Shown: positions 41,157 to 49,226 of the stretch, in pieces
How the letters are laid out: every line of letters starts with the position of its first letter
Position numbering within the stretch: position 1 is the first letter of the stretch
Source: an uncultured Collinsella sp.
GTDB lineage: Bacteria > Actinomycetota > Coriobacteriia > Coriobacteriales > Coriobacteriaceae
DNA: 64,000 nucleotides
Assembly (NCBI GenBank): GCA_902494245.1
Contig: CABUSR010000006.1
Location: 1 to 64,000, forward strand
Direction of reading: 5' to 3'
Notes under the pieces: generated by a model
Database searches by the model: none
What the model was told of the DNA's origin: nothing
Seen by the model: only the letters and a program-made list of their open reading frames with translations
Program-made: the position numbers and the translations under genes

Positions 41157-41588
41157 ATGGGCGATGAACTTAACAAAGCAGGTGAAGCATGTGCGGCGCG
41201 GGCACTTTCCAACTGCCCCATATCATGGGTTAAGCATGAAGCCGCTAACGCTGGGAACCCCTATCTTAATCAACTTATTTCAGTCGGTGGAATGGAGTCC
41301 TACGGGCGTTATTGGCGGCTTGTTGAACTGCTTTCGAACACGACCACACACGCCATACCGCGCGAGGGTGAACAGGGTTATAGGGGCTTTCAGCTCGGTT
41401 TGCACTTCAACTGCCCCGAGGAATACGAAGCCTTTATAGCAACGCTAATAGACCTTGAACTTGTAACTGTCGGCAGCAGCGGGCGGCGCGGCATGCCACT
41501 TGTTGATGAATCGGCGCTTGCGATAGGAAAAGCCCGACTAAACGGTAGCAAAGGCGGCAGGACGGCAGCACGTAACCGCCAACGTTAA
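41157..41588 (+). CDS. Protein with phage-replication-type N-domain (DUF4373-like)
   Basis: The 143-aa protein contains SWVKHEAANAGNPYLNQL followed by GGMESYGRYWRLVELL. This resembles the N-terminal domain of phage and element replication proteins (pattern: F-H-D...K-I..L....G..GYG.YW.L.E.L). It lacks the rest of an initiator, having only a short basic tail (GSKGGRTAARNRQR). It starts 12 nt after the excisionase-like gene. It may act with the iteron-like repeats, which is inference. Confidence 0.55.
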   Translation: MGDELNKAGEACAARALSNCPISWVKHEAANAGNPYLNQLISVGGMESYGRYWRLVELLSNTTTHAIPREGEQGYRGFQLGLHFNCPEEYEAFIATLIDLELVTVGSSGRRGMPLVDESALAIGKARLNGSKGGRTAARNRQR

Positions 41589-41612
41589 AACGGACAAATG
41601 GAGCGATTCGAA

Positions 41613-42365
41613 ATGAATAGAAGCCTACTTGACGATTCAATCATGCAATGTTCAATCAACAACCGAAACGATGAGCGCGAATCATGCTTTGACGCTTTCA
41701 GCACTTGCGAGACGTGCTTTCGTGAAGAAATGAGCCTTGCAAATCAAGCCTTTAGCGATTTGGCACGCTTGCCAAGTGATTTAGATTTGTGCGAGCCGTT
41801 GCACCGAGACGAAAGACGCGTACAGGACGCAAATGTCCAGTTTTGCCAAATCCTCGAAGCGCTCGACATAGGCAACGCGGCAGAGCTTGCAGACGCTTTA
41901 AGCATCGACATAGGGATTTGCAAACGCGTTTATAACAATCCCTTGCTATGCAATGGAAAGGAACGCGCCCTCATATTGCAAGGGCTTGACGATTCAAGTT
42001 CACCCTTTCTTGATGTTTGGAGTACCGAATACAGGAATGGTGAATCTGTAGGCGAAGCGTTAGCAGCGTGGACGCGTGAGAACTTCAATACGCCGTATCA
42101 GTTCTATAAGCAGGCGCAAGAGTTTGAGTTGAAAAGCTATCTCATTGGAATTGTCGGGAAGCTCAACGACCGCGAGCGATTCGGTCTGCTATATGCGCCA
42201 AGTCTCGAACGGGCGATTAAAGAAGCGGCGGCGATAGCACTTGAGGACACGCCAACAGGCGAACCAGCTATAGAGCAGATTAACGCTTGCATTGCATCGC
42301 TCAACCACGCCAAGGAACAGCTGCTTGATTCTTTCAGTGTTTTAGTTGAAGCGCGAAAGCAATAG
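41613..42365 (+). CDS. Element cargo protein of unknown function
   Basis: A 250-aa, mostly helical, acidic soluble protein that I do not recognise. The N-terminal half has several Cys (CSINN, CFDAF, CETC, CEPL, CQIL) but no regular zinc-binding spacing. ATG 41613 is preceded by GGAG at 9 nt; ATG 41598 is the alternative. It is the largest non-recombinase gene of the element and is cotranscribed with the two genes upstream. Confidence 0.6.
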   Translation: MNRSLLDDSIMQCSINNRNDERESCFDAFSTCETCFREEMSLANQAFSDLARLPSDLDLCEPLHRDERRVQDANVQFCQILEALDIGNAAELADALSIDIGICKRVYNNPLLCNGKERALILQGLDDSSSPFLDVWSTEYRNGESVGEALAAWTRENFNTPYQFYKQAQEFELKSYLIGIVGKLNDRERFGLLYAPSLERAIKEAAAIALEDTPTGEPAIEQINACIASLNHAKEQLLDSFSVLVEARKQ

Positions 42366-42518
42366 ACCGTGACGGGAAACACGGGCGCGGCGGGCGGCGT
42401 GCGATTTGTTATAGCCCTATGCGACCGCAAACACCGTTCGAGTTTATCAGCGTATCAGCGGCAGTTTGGCAATATAGCGACAAAGACGCTGGCATTTGAG
42501 CGTGTCCCAAAAGCACAC

Positions 42519-42584
42519 GTTAAGAGACGGCGATAAGCAACCGAGAACAAAGCAAAAAACAGGCGCTTTAACCGTCTCTTTAAC
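42519..42584. promoter_or_regulatory. Possible resolvase (res) site upstream of the serine recombinase
   Basis: Inverted repeat GTTAAGAGACGG (42519-42530) / CCGTCTCTTTAAC (42572-42584), plus an extra TCTCTTTA copy just after it, within 130 bp upstream of the recombinase start. Serine resolvases usually bind such repeats next to their own gene. Confidence 0.45.
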
Positions 42585-42648
42585 TATCTCTTTATTATTG
42601 TCCCGAAATGCTATAGACTTTTAGATACACCTACAAAGGGGGCAAGTA

Positions 42649-43209
42649 ATGATATTTGGATATGCACGCGTTAGCACCAAAGAACAGAACCTAGACCGAC
42701 AGCTAGACCAGTTGGCTAAACGTGGCGTTGATAAGATTTTTAGCGACAAAATCAGCGGCGTTAAGGAAAGCCGCCCCGAACTCGACAAAATGCTTGGACA
42801 GTTAAGGAGGGGCGATACTGTTGTAGTTTGCAGTTATGACCGCTTGGCGCGAAGCAGCAAGCAACTATTCAGCCTTGCCGAGCGCTTTGAGGAAAACGGC
42901 GTTTCGCTTGTATCCATCAAAGAGGGCACCGATACCAGCACCCCACAAGGACGTTTCTTCTTTGCAATGTGCGCGGCTATGGCACAGTTTGAACGCGAAC
43001 TGATTAAGGAAAGACAAGCAGAGGGCATCGCGGCGGCAAAAGCACGCGGGCGGCAGTTTGGCAGACCCGCCACAGACCCCGACAAGATGGATACCGCCAT
43101 AAGGCTATACAAAGACGGCGGCATTTCCGTTAAGGAGATATGCGAGCGCACAGGCGTAAGCCGCGCTCCGCTTTATAGGGAACTCAAGAAAAAGGGCATC
43201 GAGCGATAG
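42649..43209 (+). CDS. Serine recombinase (resolvase/invertase family)
   Basis: The 186-aa small serine recombinase has the catalytic Ser in YARVSTKEQ (Ser9), the SYDRLARSS and QFERELIKERQAEGI helices and a C-terminal HTH (ISVKEICERTGVSRAPLYREL). It belongs to the Hin/Tn3-resolvase size class. AAAGGGGG precedes the ATG. As the tyrosine integrase already explains insertion, this enzyme may resolve dimers or invert DNA. Confidence 0.92.
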   Translation: MIFGYARVSTKEQNLDRQLDQLAKRGVDKIFSDKISGVKESRPELDKMLGQLRRGDTVVVCSYDRLARSSKQLFSLAERFEENGVSLVSIKEGTDTSTPQGRFFFAMCAAMAQFERELIKERQAEGIAAAKARGRQFGRPATDPDKMDTAIRLYKDGGISVKEICERTGVSRAPLYRELKKKGIER

Positions 43210-43216
43210 CACCGCC

Positions 43217-43234
43217 TGCTACAACGCTGCTACA
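43217..43234 (+). promoter_or_regulatory. Inner TGCTACA pair
   Basis: TGCTACA occurs at 43217 and 43228 (11-bp spacing, spacer ACGC as in the left array), 8 nt past the serine recombinase stop. Confidence 0.45.
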
Positions 43235-43261
43235 ATCAATTCGCCCATAGCCGAACAGGCT

Positions 43262-43309
43262 AACGAAAAAGAGCGCTTGCCATTCAGTTGGCGGGCGCTC
43301 TTTTTCGTT
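43262..43309. terminator. Strong bidirectional terminator
   Basis: The stem AACGAAAAAGAGCGC / GCGCTCTTTTTCGTT (15 bp, perfect) encloses 18 nt, with T-rich and A-rich sides. It ends the serine recombinase transcript. The 43310-43689 stretch beyond shows no convincing gene. Confidence 0.8.
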
Positions 43310-43689
43310 GTTGTATGGCGATATTTGCTGCTTTGACCAATTCGCACGTACCCAATAAGCGGCAGGGGCAAGAAAGCCGCTTGCAATGCCACCACAGAGC
43401 CGCAAAACAGCAATAGCGGGCGGCGGGCTTTAACCAAGTTGGCGCTTTTAATTAAAAGACGGGCGAAATACCCCCAACTCGGCGTAAAGGTTAAAGTTTC
43501 TAAATATATCGGTCTTATTCTTCTAAAAGAAGACCACCCCCGTCTGAAAAACCCTAACACGCAGTAATTTATCTCCCGTCATTGGTGCCCTATGGCTATA
43601 GCCCTACTTGAACATGGGGAGGGATACCCCAGTAGCAAACTAGCGGACTATTAGCGTGGCACGAATTGAGTTTAGTTTGCAGTGTCATT

Positions 43690-43719
43690 TGCTACAAAGT
43701 CTGCTATAACGCTGCTACA
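43690..43719 (+). promoter_or_regulatory. Right integrase arm-type sites
   Basis: TGCTACA, TGCTATA and TGCTACA occur at 43690, 43702 and 43713. The last two, with spacer ACGC and following AATA, match the left array almost base for base. Confidence 0.6.
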
Positions 43720-43729
43720 AATATAAGAT

Positions 43730-43771
43730 ATAAAAGAAAGCAGCCCAGAGGAACAATGCCTTTGAGCTGCT
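43730..43771 (-). terminator. Element-borne replacement terminator for the tRNA
   Basis: On the minus strand AGCAGC...GCTGCT (43771-43739) is followed by TTTCTTTTA, directly after the 3' end of the reconstituted tRNA. It replaces the host terminator left behind at 38624-38648. Confidence 0.6.
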
Positions 43772-43773
43772 AA

Positions 43774-43825
43774 AAGTTCTTGGTCGCGGGGGCAGGATTT
43801 GAACCTACGACCTCCGGGTTATGAG
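43774..43825. repeat. Attachment site attR within the reconstituted tRNA
   Basis: A 52-bp perfect repeat of attL. It supplies the 3' half (anticodon loop to CCA) of the tRNA gene and 7 bp beyond, so tRNA function is preserved. Confidence 0.95.
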
Positions 43826-43857
43826 CCCGGCGAGCTACCAGACTGCTCCACCCCGCA
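43781..43857 (-). tRNA. Initiator tRNA-fMet (CAT anticodon)
   Basis: A 77-nt cloverleaf with encoded CCA. The anticodon loop CTCATAA is closed by three G:C pairs (CCGGG / CCCGG), with an A11:U24-type D-stem (GAGC / GCTC), both hallmarks of initiator tRNA. The 1:72 position is U:G, a weak pair, as initiators require. Its 3' half is supplied by the integrated element. Confidence 0.93.
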
Positions 43858-44053
43858 ATGTCTGGGCGCCTCATGTGCGCAAGAAAGAATATTACGCGGG
43901 AGTTCGGTAAACGGCAAGGAAAAACTCGTGGAGCATAATTCCTTCATATTTAAACCCCTCAGCCCCTATCACCGTAAACGAATCGCAGCCGAGTGCCGTC
44001 GGCGGCGCGTATACAATGGTGCGCGTCCTTTTATGCCAACACTGGGAGTAGAC

Positions 44054-44827
44054 ATGCTGCTCGCTATCGATATGGGAAACACGCAGACGGCCATGGGCCT
44101 GTTTGACGGAGACGAGCTGGTGCAGTCGTGGCGCATGCCCACCGACCGCTCCTATACCGCCGACGAGATCCATGTGCGCCTGATGGGTTTCTTTAAGATG
44201 TACGGCCTTTCGCTCGACGCGGTCGACGCGATCGCCTTTGCCGGCGTGGTGCCGCAGCTCTCGCGCGAATGGCACGCCGTGGCCGACCGCATTGCCGCGG
44301 ACGCCATCGTCATCGGACCGCAGACGGCCGCGGTGACCAAGCTGCGCGCGGCGCGTCCCCAGGCCGTAGGCGCCGATCGCGTCGCTAACGCCGTTGCGGC
44401 CGAAACTTTCTACGGCGCGCCGGCAATCGTGGTGGACTTTGGCACCGCGACCAATATCGACGTCATCGATGAGGACGGTTATTACATTGGTGGAGCGATT
44501 GCGCCGGGCATCCGCATTTCGATGGACGCGCTCGCCGCCCGAGCCGCCAAGCTCGCCAGCGTTCCGCTCGAGGCGCCCGAGCACGCCATCGGCCGCGATA
44601 CCGAGGAGTGCATCAAGGTCGGCGCCGTAACGGGCGCCGCCGCCATGGCTGAGGGCCTGGTCGCGCGCATGAAGCGCGAGCTGGGCCGCGAGGATGCCAC
44701 CGTTATCGCCACGGGCGGTCTCGCCAGTATCGTCGCCGATTCGACCGATGCCTTCGACGTGGTCGACGGACAGCTCACCATCAAGGGTATCTGCGAAATC
44801 TACCGCCGCATGCAGGAGCTAGCGTAG
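44054..44827 (+). CDS. coaX: Type III pantothenate kinase
   Basis: The 257-aa enzyme phosphorylates pantothenate, the first step of coenzyme A synthesis. It belongs to the ASKHA fold: phosphate-1 motif DMGNTQTAMG at the N-terminus, GADRVANAVAA (about 110), the adenosine/phosphate-2 motif DFGTATNIDV (about 130), and GGAIAPGIRIS. The length fits CoaX. ATG 44054 is preceded by GGGAG; an in-frame ATG at 44033 is less well placed. It converges on the biotin-ligase-like gene. Confidence 0.93.
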   Translation: MLLAIDMGNTQTAMGLFDGDELVQSWRMPTDRSYTADEIHVRLMGFFKMYGLSLDAVDAIAFAGVVPQLSREWHAVADRIAADAIVIGPQTAAVTKLRAARPQAVGADRVANAVAAETFYGAPAIVVDFGTATNIDVIDEDGYYIGGAIAPGIRISMDALAARAAKLASVPLEAPEHAIGRDTEECIKVGAVTGAAAMAEGLVARMKRELGREDATVIATGGLASIVADSTDAFDVVDGQLTIKGICEIYRRMQELA

Positions 44828-44847
44828 GCTCTGGCGAAGCCGAGACG

Positions 44848-45549
44848 CTACAGCCCGCGAATTCGTACGGCCTCGGGCGGAAACTCTTGCTCGCCGGCAT
44901 CGGTCTTGATGGTCGCACGACCCCAGATGTCCAGGCCCGCAAACACACCGACCGCAAGCGGCAAACCGTTGGGCGACACCGCCGCAACTTGGCGGCCCAG
45001 CAGCGGCACCATGTCGAAGTACTCGCCCAGCACGGGAGCCAGCGGACCGGCAGCGCCCTGCGGCGTGTTGGCAACAACCGCCCAGGTGTCCACACGGGTC
45101 AGCACGGCGGCGGCCAACTCTTCGACCAGCGCTTCGTCGGCCATATCTACACCGAGCTCGCTCAGCGCCGAACGCTCAATATCCACCGTCACGGCACCGA
45201 ACATGCCCGCAGCACCGGCACCACCGTTCACGGCAACACGCGCGAGCGACGTCTCAAACGCAGGCGCACCGCACACGATATCGCTCGGCCACTGGATACC
45301 CACCTTACCGGCAAGGCCCAACCCCGGCGTCGAAGCCGTGCCCACGAGCGCGTCCACCATGCCCATCGCAGCCACAAACGGCAGGCCGTGGAAGGCATGC
45401 ATATTCACATCCGGACGCACGACCAGCGAAAACGTCAGCGAAGCATCGCCCGCACTCCACGCGCACCAGCCCGCGGATACGCCCTCGCGGCCCGCGTCGC
45501 GCGCCGCGTCGAGCTCGGTGCCGGCGGCAACAGCATTCCTCTCGATCAT
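44848..45549 (-). CDS. Degenerate biotin protein ligase-like protein
   Basis: The 233-aa protein resembles the catalytic core of BirA/BPL. LTFSLVVRPDVN matches the LSLSVLLRP strand, and VGIQWPSDIVC matches the KWPNDI motif. The catalytic Lys of KWPND is replaced by Gln, and the GRGRRGR biotinyl-AMP loop is reduced to AGREGVSAGW. No N-terminal HTH is present. It may be a BPL with altered chemistry or an inactive relative. It starts just before the FolP-FolK stop on the same strand. Confidence 0.6.
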   Translation of the reverse strand: MIERNAVAAGTELDAARDAGREGVSAGWCAWSAGDASLTFSLVVRPDVNMHAFHGLPFVAAMGMVDALVGTASTPGLGLAGKVGIQWPSDIVCGAPAFETSLARVAVNGGAGAAGMFGAVTVDIERSALSELGVDMADEALVEELAAAVLTRVDTWAVVANTPQGAAGPLAPVLGEYFDMVPLLGRQVAAVSPNGLPLAVGVFAGLDIWGRATIKTDAGEQEFPPEAVRIRGL

Positions 45550-47298
45550 CTACATACGCCCCAATTCGCCCACGATATGGCCCACGCGGTCCTCGGGCTC
45601 CTTGACCTCGACACCGTTGTAGCGGAAGAACCGCGCCGGGTCGTGCATCAGGTCCTCGAGCGGCACCAGCACAAAGTCGCGCTCGCCGATCAGCGGATGC
45701 GGCAGGCGCAGTTTTTTGCCGCCGTGGGTCTCGCCGTCCATCCACAGCAGGTCCAGGTCGATGGTGCGCGGGCCGTTGGCCTTGGCCTTCTTGGAGCGGT
45801 CACGCCCCAGCTCGGCCTCGATCTTCATAAGCTCATCGAGCAGCACCAACGGCGCCAGCTCGGTCTTGATCTCGATGACGGCGTTGGCAAACGCGTCCTG
45901 GCGCGTCTCGTAGGCCGGCTCGCTCTCGTAAATCTTGGAGGAGTTGGACACGCAGGTGAGTGGAATCTCGGCGATCATCTCGCGTGCGGCGCGGATGTTG
46001 TCGCAGCGATGCCCCAGGTTGGAGCCCACGGCCACAAACGCGCGGCGCGGCTGCGGCTTGGCGACCGCCCAGTAGCCGTTCAGGAACTGCGCAAAGCCCG
46101 CGGCGTCGTGCACACGCACGATGTTGGCACCGGCCTGGATGGCGCCCAGGCACACGCCAAACGTAGCGGCATCGCGCTCGGCGGCCTCGGTCACGCCCGA
46201 GACGGCGCCCACAAAGCGCTTGCGCGACACGGCGCACATGAGCGGATAGCCCAGTGACGCCATCTTGGCAGTCTCGCGCTGGATGACGATGTCCTCGTTA
46301 GCCGACTTACCAAAGCCCGGGCCAGGATCGATGCAGATGCGGTCGCGCGACACGCCGGCATGGATGAGCGTGCGGGCCTGGTCGGACAGAAAGCCCATAA
46401 CGCGGCGCATGATGGGCGCCGAATCGGGCAGGGTGAAGCGGCGGAGCTGCGAGGTGGGCACGTAGGCTTCCTCGCGGCGGGCGCTGCGGCGCATCATGGC
46501 GGCCAGGCGGTCATTGGACTCCGATGCGGCCTCGGTGGCTGCGGGCGTGGCCTCGGGCGCGGGCGCGACGGTCTCGGCGGCAGTAGCCTGCTCGGCGGCC
46601 GGCGTCTCCTGCCCCAGCTCGGTTGCAGGCTCGGACGTGGGCTCCGGTTCGCCAAACGGCAACGAGGGCTGCACCACGCCGCCCGGAAGCTTGGCCTCCG
46701 GCTTAGGCTCGCCCAGCAACTTGCCGCGACGGCGGCGAGCCGGCTTCTCGGCCTCACGCGCGGCCTCGGCAGCCGCCTCGCGCGCCTTCTCGGCAACAAA
46801 CGCCGCTGCCGAGGTATCGAGCTGCACCGTTGCGTGCGTGCGGGCGGGCGCGGCGACCTCGCCGGCATGCATCACGATGACGCCGCAGGTGCTCGTCTTA
46901 ACAAACTCGACCATCTTGGGATCGGTGAAGCCGGTCACGTCGTTGACGATCGAGGCGCCGCAGCGCACGGCCGCCTTGGCAACCGCCACATGACGCGTGT
47001 CAATCGAGACGATGGCGCCCTCCTTGGCCAGCGCGCGCACCACGGGCAGCACGCGGCGAGCCTCCTCGTCGGGGTTGACCGGGGTAAAGCCAGGGCGCGT
47101 GGACTCGCCGCCTACGTCGATGATGTCGGCGCCGGCGTCGAGCATCGCCAGGCCGTACTCGATGGCGGCATCCGGGTCGAAGTGCTCCCCGCCATCGCTA
47201 AACGAATCGGGCGTCACGTTGAGGACGCCCATGATGCGCGGACGGTCAAAGCTGAGCTCATACTTTCCGCACCGCCATGTCTTGCTGTCGTTCGCCAT
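45550..47298 (-). CDS. Bifunctional dihydropteroate synthase / HPPK with a long internal insert
   Basis: The 582-aa fusion of two consecutive folate enzymes. DHPS (FolP): IMGVLNVTPDSFSDGG (about 24), GGESTRPG, VNDVTGF, then after the insert DPGPGFGKS and SRKRF. HPPK (FolK): VAVGSNLGHRCDNIRAA (about 425) and GPRTIDLDLLW (about 520). Between VIVMH (about 140) and the APIMRRVMGFL helix (about 295) lies about 145 residues of Ala/Glu/Pro-rich low-complexity sequence, not found in normal DHPS. It occupies a loop, so activity may survive. ATG 47298 has AGGAGG at 6 nt. No other folate gene is in the window. Confidence 0.9.
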   Translation of the reverse strand: MANDSKTWRCGKYELSFDRPRIMGVLNVTPDSFSDGGEHFDPDAAIEYGLAMLDAGADIIDVGGESTRPGFTPVNPDEEARRVLPVVRALAKEGAIVSIDTRHVAVAKAAVRCGASIVNDVTGFTDPKMVEFVKTSTCGVIVMHAGEVAAPARTHATVQLDTSAAAFVAEKAREAAAEAAREAEKPARRRRGKLLGEPKPEAKLPGGVVQPSLPFGEPEPTSEPATELGQETPAAEQATAAETVAPAPEATPAATEAASESNDRLAAMMRRSARREEAYVPTSQLRRFTLPDSAPIMRRVMGFLSDQARTLIHAGVSRDRICIDPGPGFGKSANEDIVIQRETAKMASLGYPLMCAVSRKRFVGAVSGVTEAAERDAATFGVCLGAIQAGANIVRVHDAAGFAQFLNGYWAVAKPQPRRAFVAVGSNLGHRCDNIRAAREMIAEIPLTCVSNSSKIYESEPAYETRQDAFANAVIEIKTELAPLVLLDELMKIEAELGRDRSKKAKANGPRTIDLDLLWMDGETHGGKKLRLPHPLIGERDFVLVPLEDLMHDPARFFRYNGVEVKEPEDRVGHIVGELGRM

Positions 47299-47393
47299 GA
47301 ACATCCTCCTAAAATGCCCACGCCGCCGAGCTTGGAGAGCTGGCGGCGGGGTCGCTTTACACTCAGTCTTTCTATTGTATCCGCGCACACGGG

Positions 47394-48146
47394 CTAGAAC
47401 GCAAACGCGGCCGCGATGTCGCAAGAAATCAGCAGGTCGGCATTTGCATCCTGATCGGTGGGAGCAAGGTTGCATATGGCCAGCGTATCGCCGGTAAAGT
47501 AACGCGTAAGGCCCGCCGCCGGATACACCACGAGCGAGGTCCCGCCCACAATAAGGGCATCGGCCGCGGCGATGGCAGCAACGGCGCCGGTAAGCACATG
47601 CTCGTCGAGCGGCTCCTCGTAGAGCACCACATCGGGTTTGATGCGCCCACCGCACGCGGGGCACATGGGCACGCCCGCGGCGTCCTCGTGCTCGCGCGAG
47701 CAAATCCACTCGGCGCTATAGACCGCGCCGCACGACTGGCAAATGTTGCGATGGACCGATCCGTGCAGCTCAAACACTCGCTGTGAGCCGGCCATCTGAT
47801 GCAGGCCGTCGATATTTTGTGTCACCACGGCATTTAGCTTGCCGGCGCGCTCCAGCTCGGCCAGCTTGGTGTGGCAGCGGTTGGGCTTGGCGCCAAGCGC
47901 GATCATCTTGGTGCGGTAAAAGTCGAAGAACTCCGCAGGATGCGCCTCGTAAAAGCTGTGCGAGAGCATGGTCTCGGGCGGATAGGCAAACTGCTGGTGA
48001 TACAGGCCGTCCACGCTACGGAAATCGGGGATGCCACTTGCCGTGGAAACACCCGCGCCGCCAAAGAAGACCACGTGGCCATGGGTTTCGAACAGCTCCG
48101 CCAGCGCGGCGGACGCCTGTTTGGGGTTTGATATTGCCTGCGTCAT
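47394..48146 (-). CDS. NAD-dependent protein deacylase (sirtuin)
   Basis: The 250-aa sirtuin has the NAD site GAGVSTASGIPDFRS, the TQNIDGLH motif, catalytic His in ELHGSVH, a Cys4 zinc module (CQSC...CPAC, about 128-160) and GTSLVVYPAAGL. The protein removes acetyl or longer acyl groups from Lys using NAD+. GGAGG lies 8 nt before ATG 48146. It is oriented divergently from exonuclease III, so the short spacer 48147-48259 holds both promoters. Confidence 0.92.
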   Translation of the reverse strand: MTQAISNPKQASAALAELFETHGHVVFFGGAGVSTASGIPDFRSVDGLYHQQFAYPPETMLSHSFYEAHPAEFFDFYRTKMIALGAKPNRCHTKLAELERAGKLNAVVTQNIDGLHQMAGSQRVFELHGSVHRNICQSCGAVYSAEWICSREHEDAAGVPMCPACGGRIKPDVVLYEEPLDEHVLTGAVAAIAAADALIVGGTSLVVYPAAGLTRYFTGDTLAICNLAPTDQDANADLLISCDIAAAFAF

Positions 48147-48259
48147 ATATGTCCTCCGTCCGTGTCTCCGGGACGGCGGCGTTCGCACTATCACTCGCGG
48201 ACTCCGCCCCGCTCTTGTTGCGTTAATCTTAAGCCTGCCAACCCCGTCGAAAGGACACC

Positions 48260-49078
48260 ATGCCTCAGACTTACACTTTCGCCTCGTGGAACGTCAACGG
48301 CCTGCGCGCCGTGCTCAAAAAGGACCCGAGCTTTATCCAGATCGCGCAAGAACTCGACGTCGATATCCTGGCGTTGCAAGAGACCAAGTTGCAAGAAGGC
48401 CAGGTTGATATTGACCTGCCCGGCTATCGCCAAACCTGGAGCTACGCCGAGCGTAAAGGCTATTCGGGCACTGCGGTCTTTAGCCGCCAGGAACCGCTGC
48501 GCGTGCTGCACGCCGACGCGCTGTTACCCTACGCCGGCGAGGGCGAGGCGGCCGAGCTCGTCGCCCAAGCCGCAACCGAGGGCCGCGTCTGCGCGTTGGA
48601 GTTCGACAAGTTCTGGTTTGTGGATGTCTATACGCCCAACGCCCAAAACGAGCTCGCGCGCATCGATGTGCGCATGGCCTGGGACGATGCCTATCGCGGC
48701 TTTTTGAGCGCGCTTGAGCGCGAGACCGGCAAGCCCGTGGTGACCTGCGGCGACTTTAACGTAGCGCACGAAGAGATCGACCTTAAGAACCCCAAGTCCA
48801 ACCGCGGCAACGCAGGCTTTTCGGACGAAGAGCGTGGTAAGTTTACCGAGCTGCTCGACGCCGGTTTTACCGATACCTGGCGCGCGGCAAACCCCGACGT
48901 CGAGGGTGTCTACAGCTGGTGGAGCTATCGCTTTAATGCCCGCAAGAACAACGCCGGCTGGCGCATCGATTACTTCCTGGTGAGCGACGCAATCGCCGGC
49001 AACGTGCGCGACGCCGGCATCCGCGGCGATATCTTCGGCAGCGACCACTGCCCCGTCACCCTCACGCTAGAGCTCTAG
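48260..49078 (+). CDS. Exodeoxyribonuclease III family AP endonuclease
   Basis: The 272-aa DNA-repair nuclease of the EEP fold has ASWNVNGLRA, LQETKLQ (catalytic Glu), VYTPNA, CGDFNVAHEEIDL (Asp/Asn), RIDYFLVS and GSDHCPVTL (Asp-His). All metal and catalytic residues of the ExoA/XthA family are present. AAAGGA precedes the ATG. It cleaves DNA 5' to abasic sites. Confidence 0.93.
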   Translation: MPQTYTFASWNVNGLRAVLKKDPSFIQIAQELDVDILALQETKLQEGQVDIDLPGYRQTWSYAERKGYSGTAVFSRQEPLRVLHADALLPYAGEGEAAELVAQAATEGRVCALEFDKFWFVDVYTPNAQNELARIDVRMAWDDAYRGFLSALERETGKPVVTCGDFNVAHEEIDLKNPKSNRGNAGFSDEERGKFTELLDAGFTDTWRAANPDVEGVYSWWSYRFNARKNNAGWRIDYFLVSDAIAGNVRDAGIRGDIFGSDHCPVTLTLEL

Positions 49079-49092
49079 CGCCAAGCAATTCC

Positions 49093-49202
49093 TGGGGGAC
49101 AGAGGAAAACAGATCATGTGACCCCTCTCCCCCTATAAGTTGCGGTGGAGTAGTTCCTGTTTGGGCAGCAAATAGCCAAAAACGAGAACTATTCCACCGC
49201 AA
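49093..49202. repeat. GGGGACAGAGGAAAAC repeat and a palindrome between exonuclease III and the ECF S component
   Basis: GGGGGACAGAGGAAAACAGATCA-type sequence starts at 49093 and is related to the TGATCCGTTTTCCTC repeats near 21217 and 29355. It is followed by an inverted repeat with arms of about 23 bp (49140-49162 / 49180-49202, ends TTGCGGTGGA / TCCACCGCAA). No gene is seen here, and the palindrome may end both converging genes. Confidence 0.65.
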
Positions 49203-49226
49203 GTTCGTGTGGGAACGCGAAATGCC

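Larger units (their letters stand above)
38651..43825. mobile_element. Integrative element inserted in an initiator tRNA gene
   Basis: A 5.1-kb element is bounded by 52-bp perfect direct repeats (38651-38702, 43774-43825). It carries a tyrosine integrase, a small ORF, an excisionase-like HTH, a replication-type N-domain protein, an unknown 250-aa protein and a serine recombinase. It is visibly AT-richer than the flanks. Integrase-type 11-bp TGCTACA repeats sit near both ends. There are no structural, conjugation or phage packaging genes, so it may be a mobilisable or satellite-like element. Confidence 0.9.
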
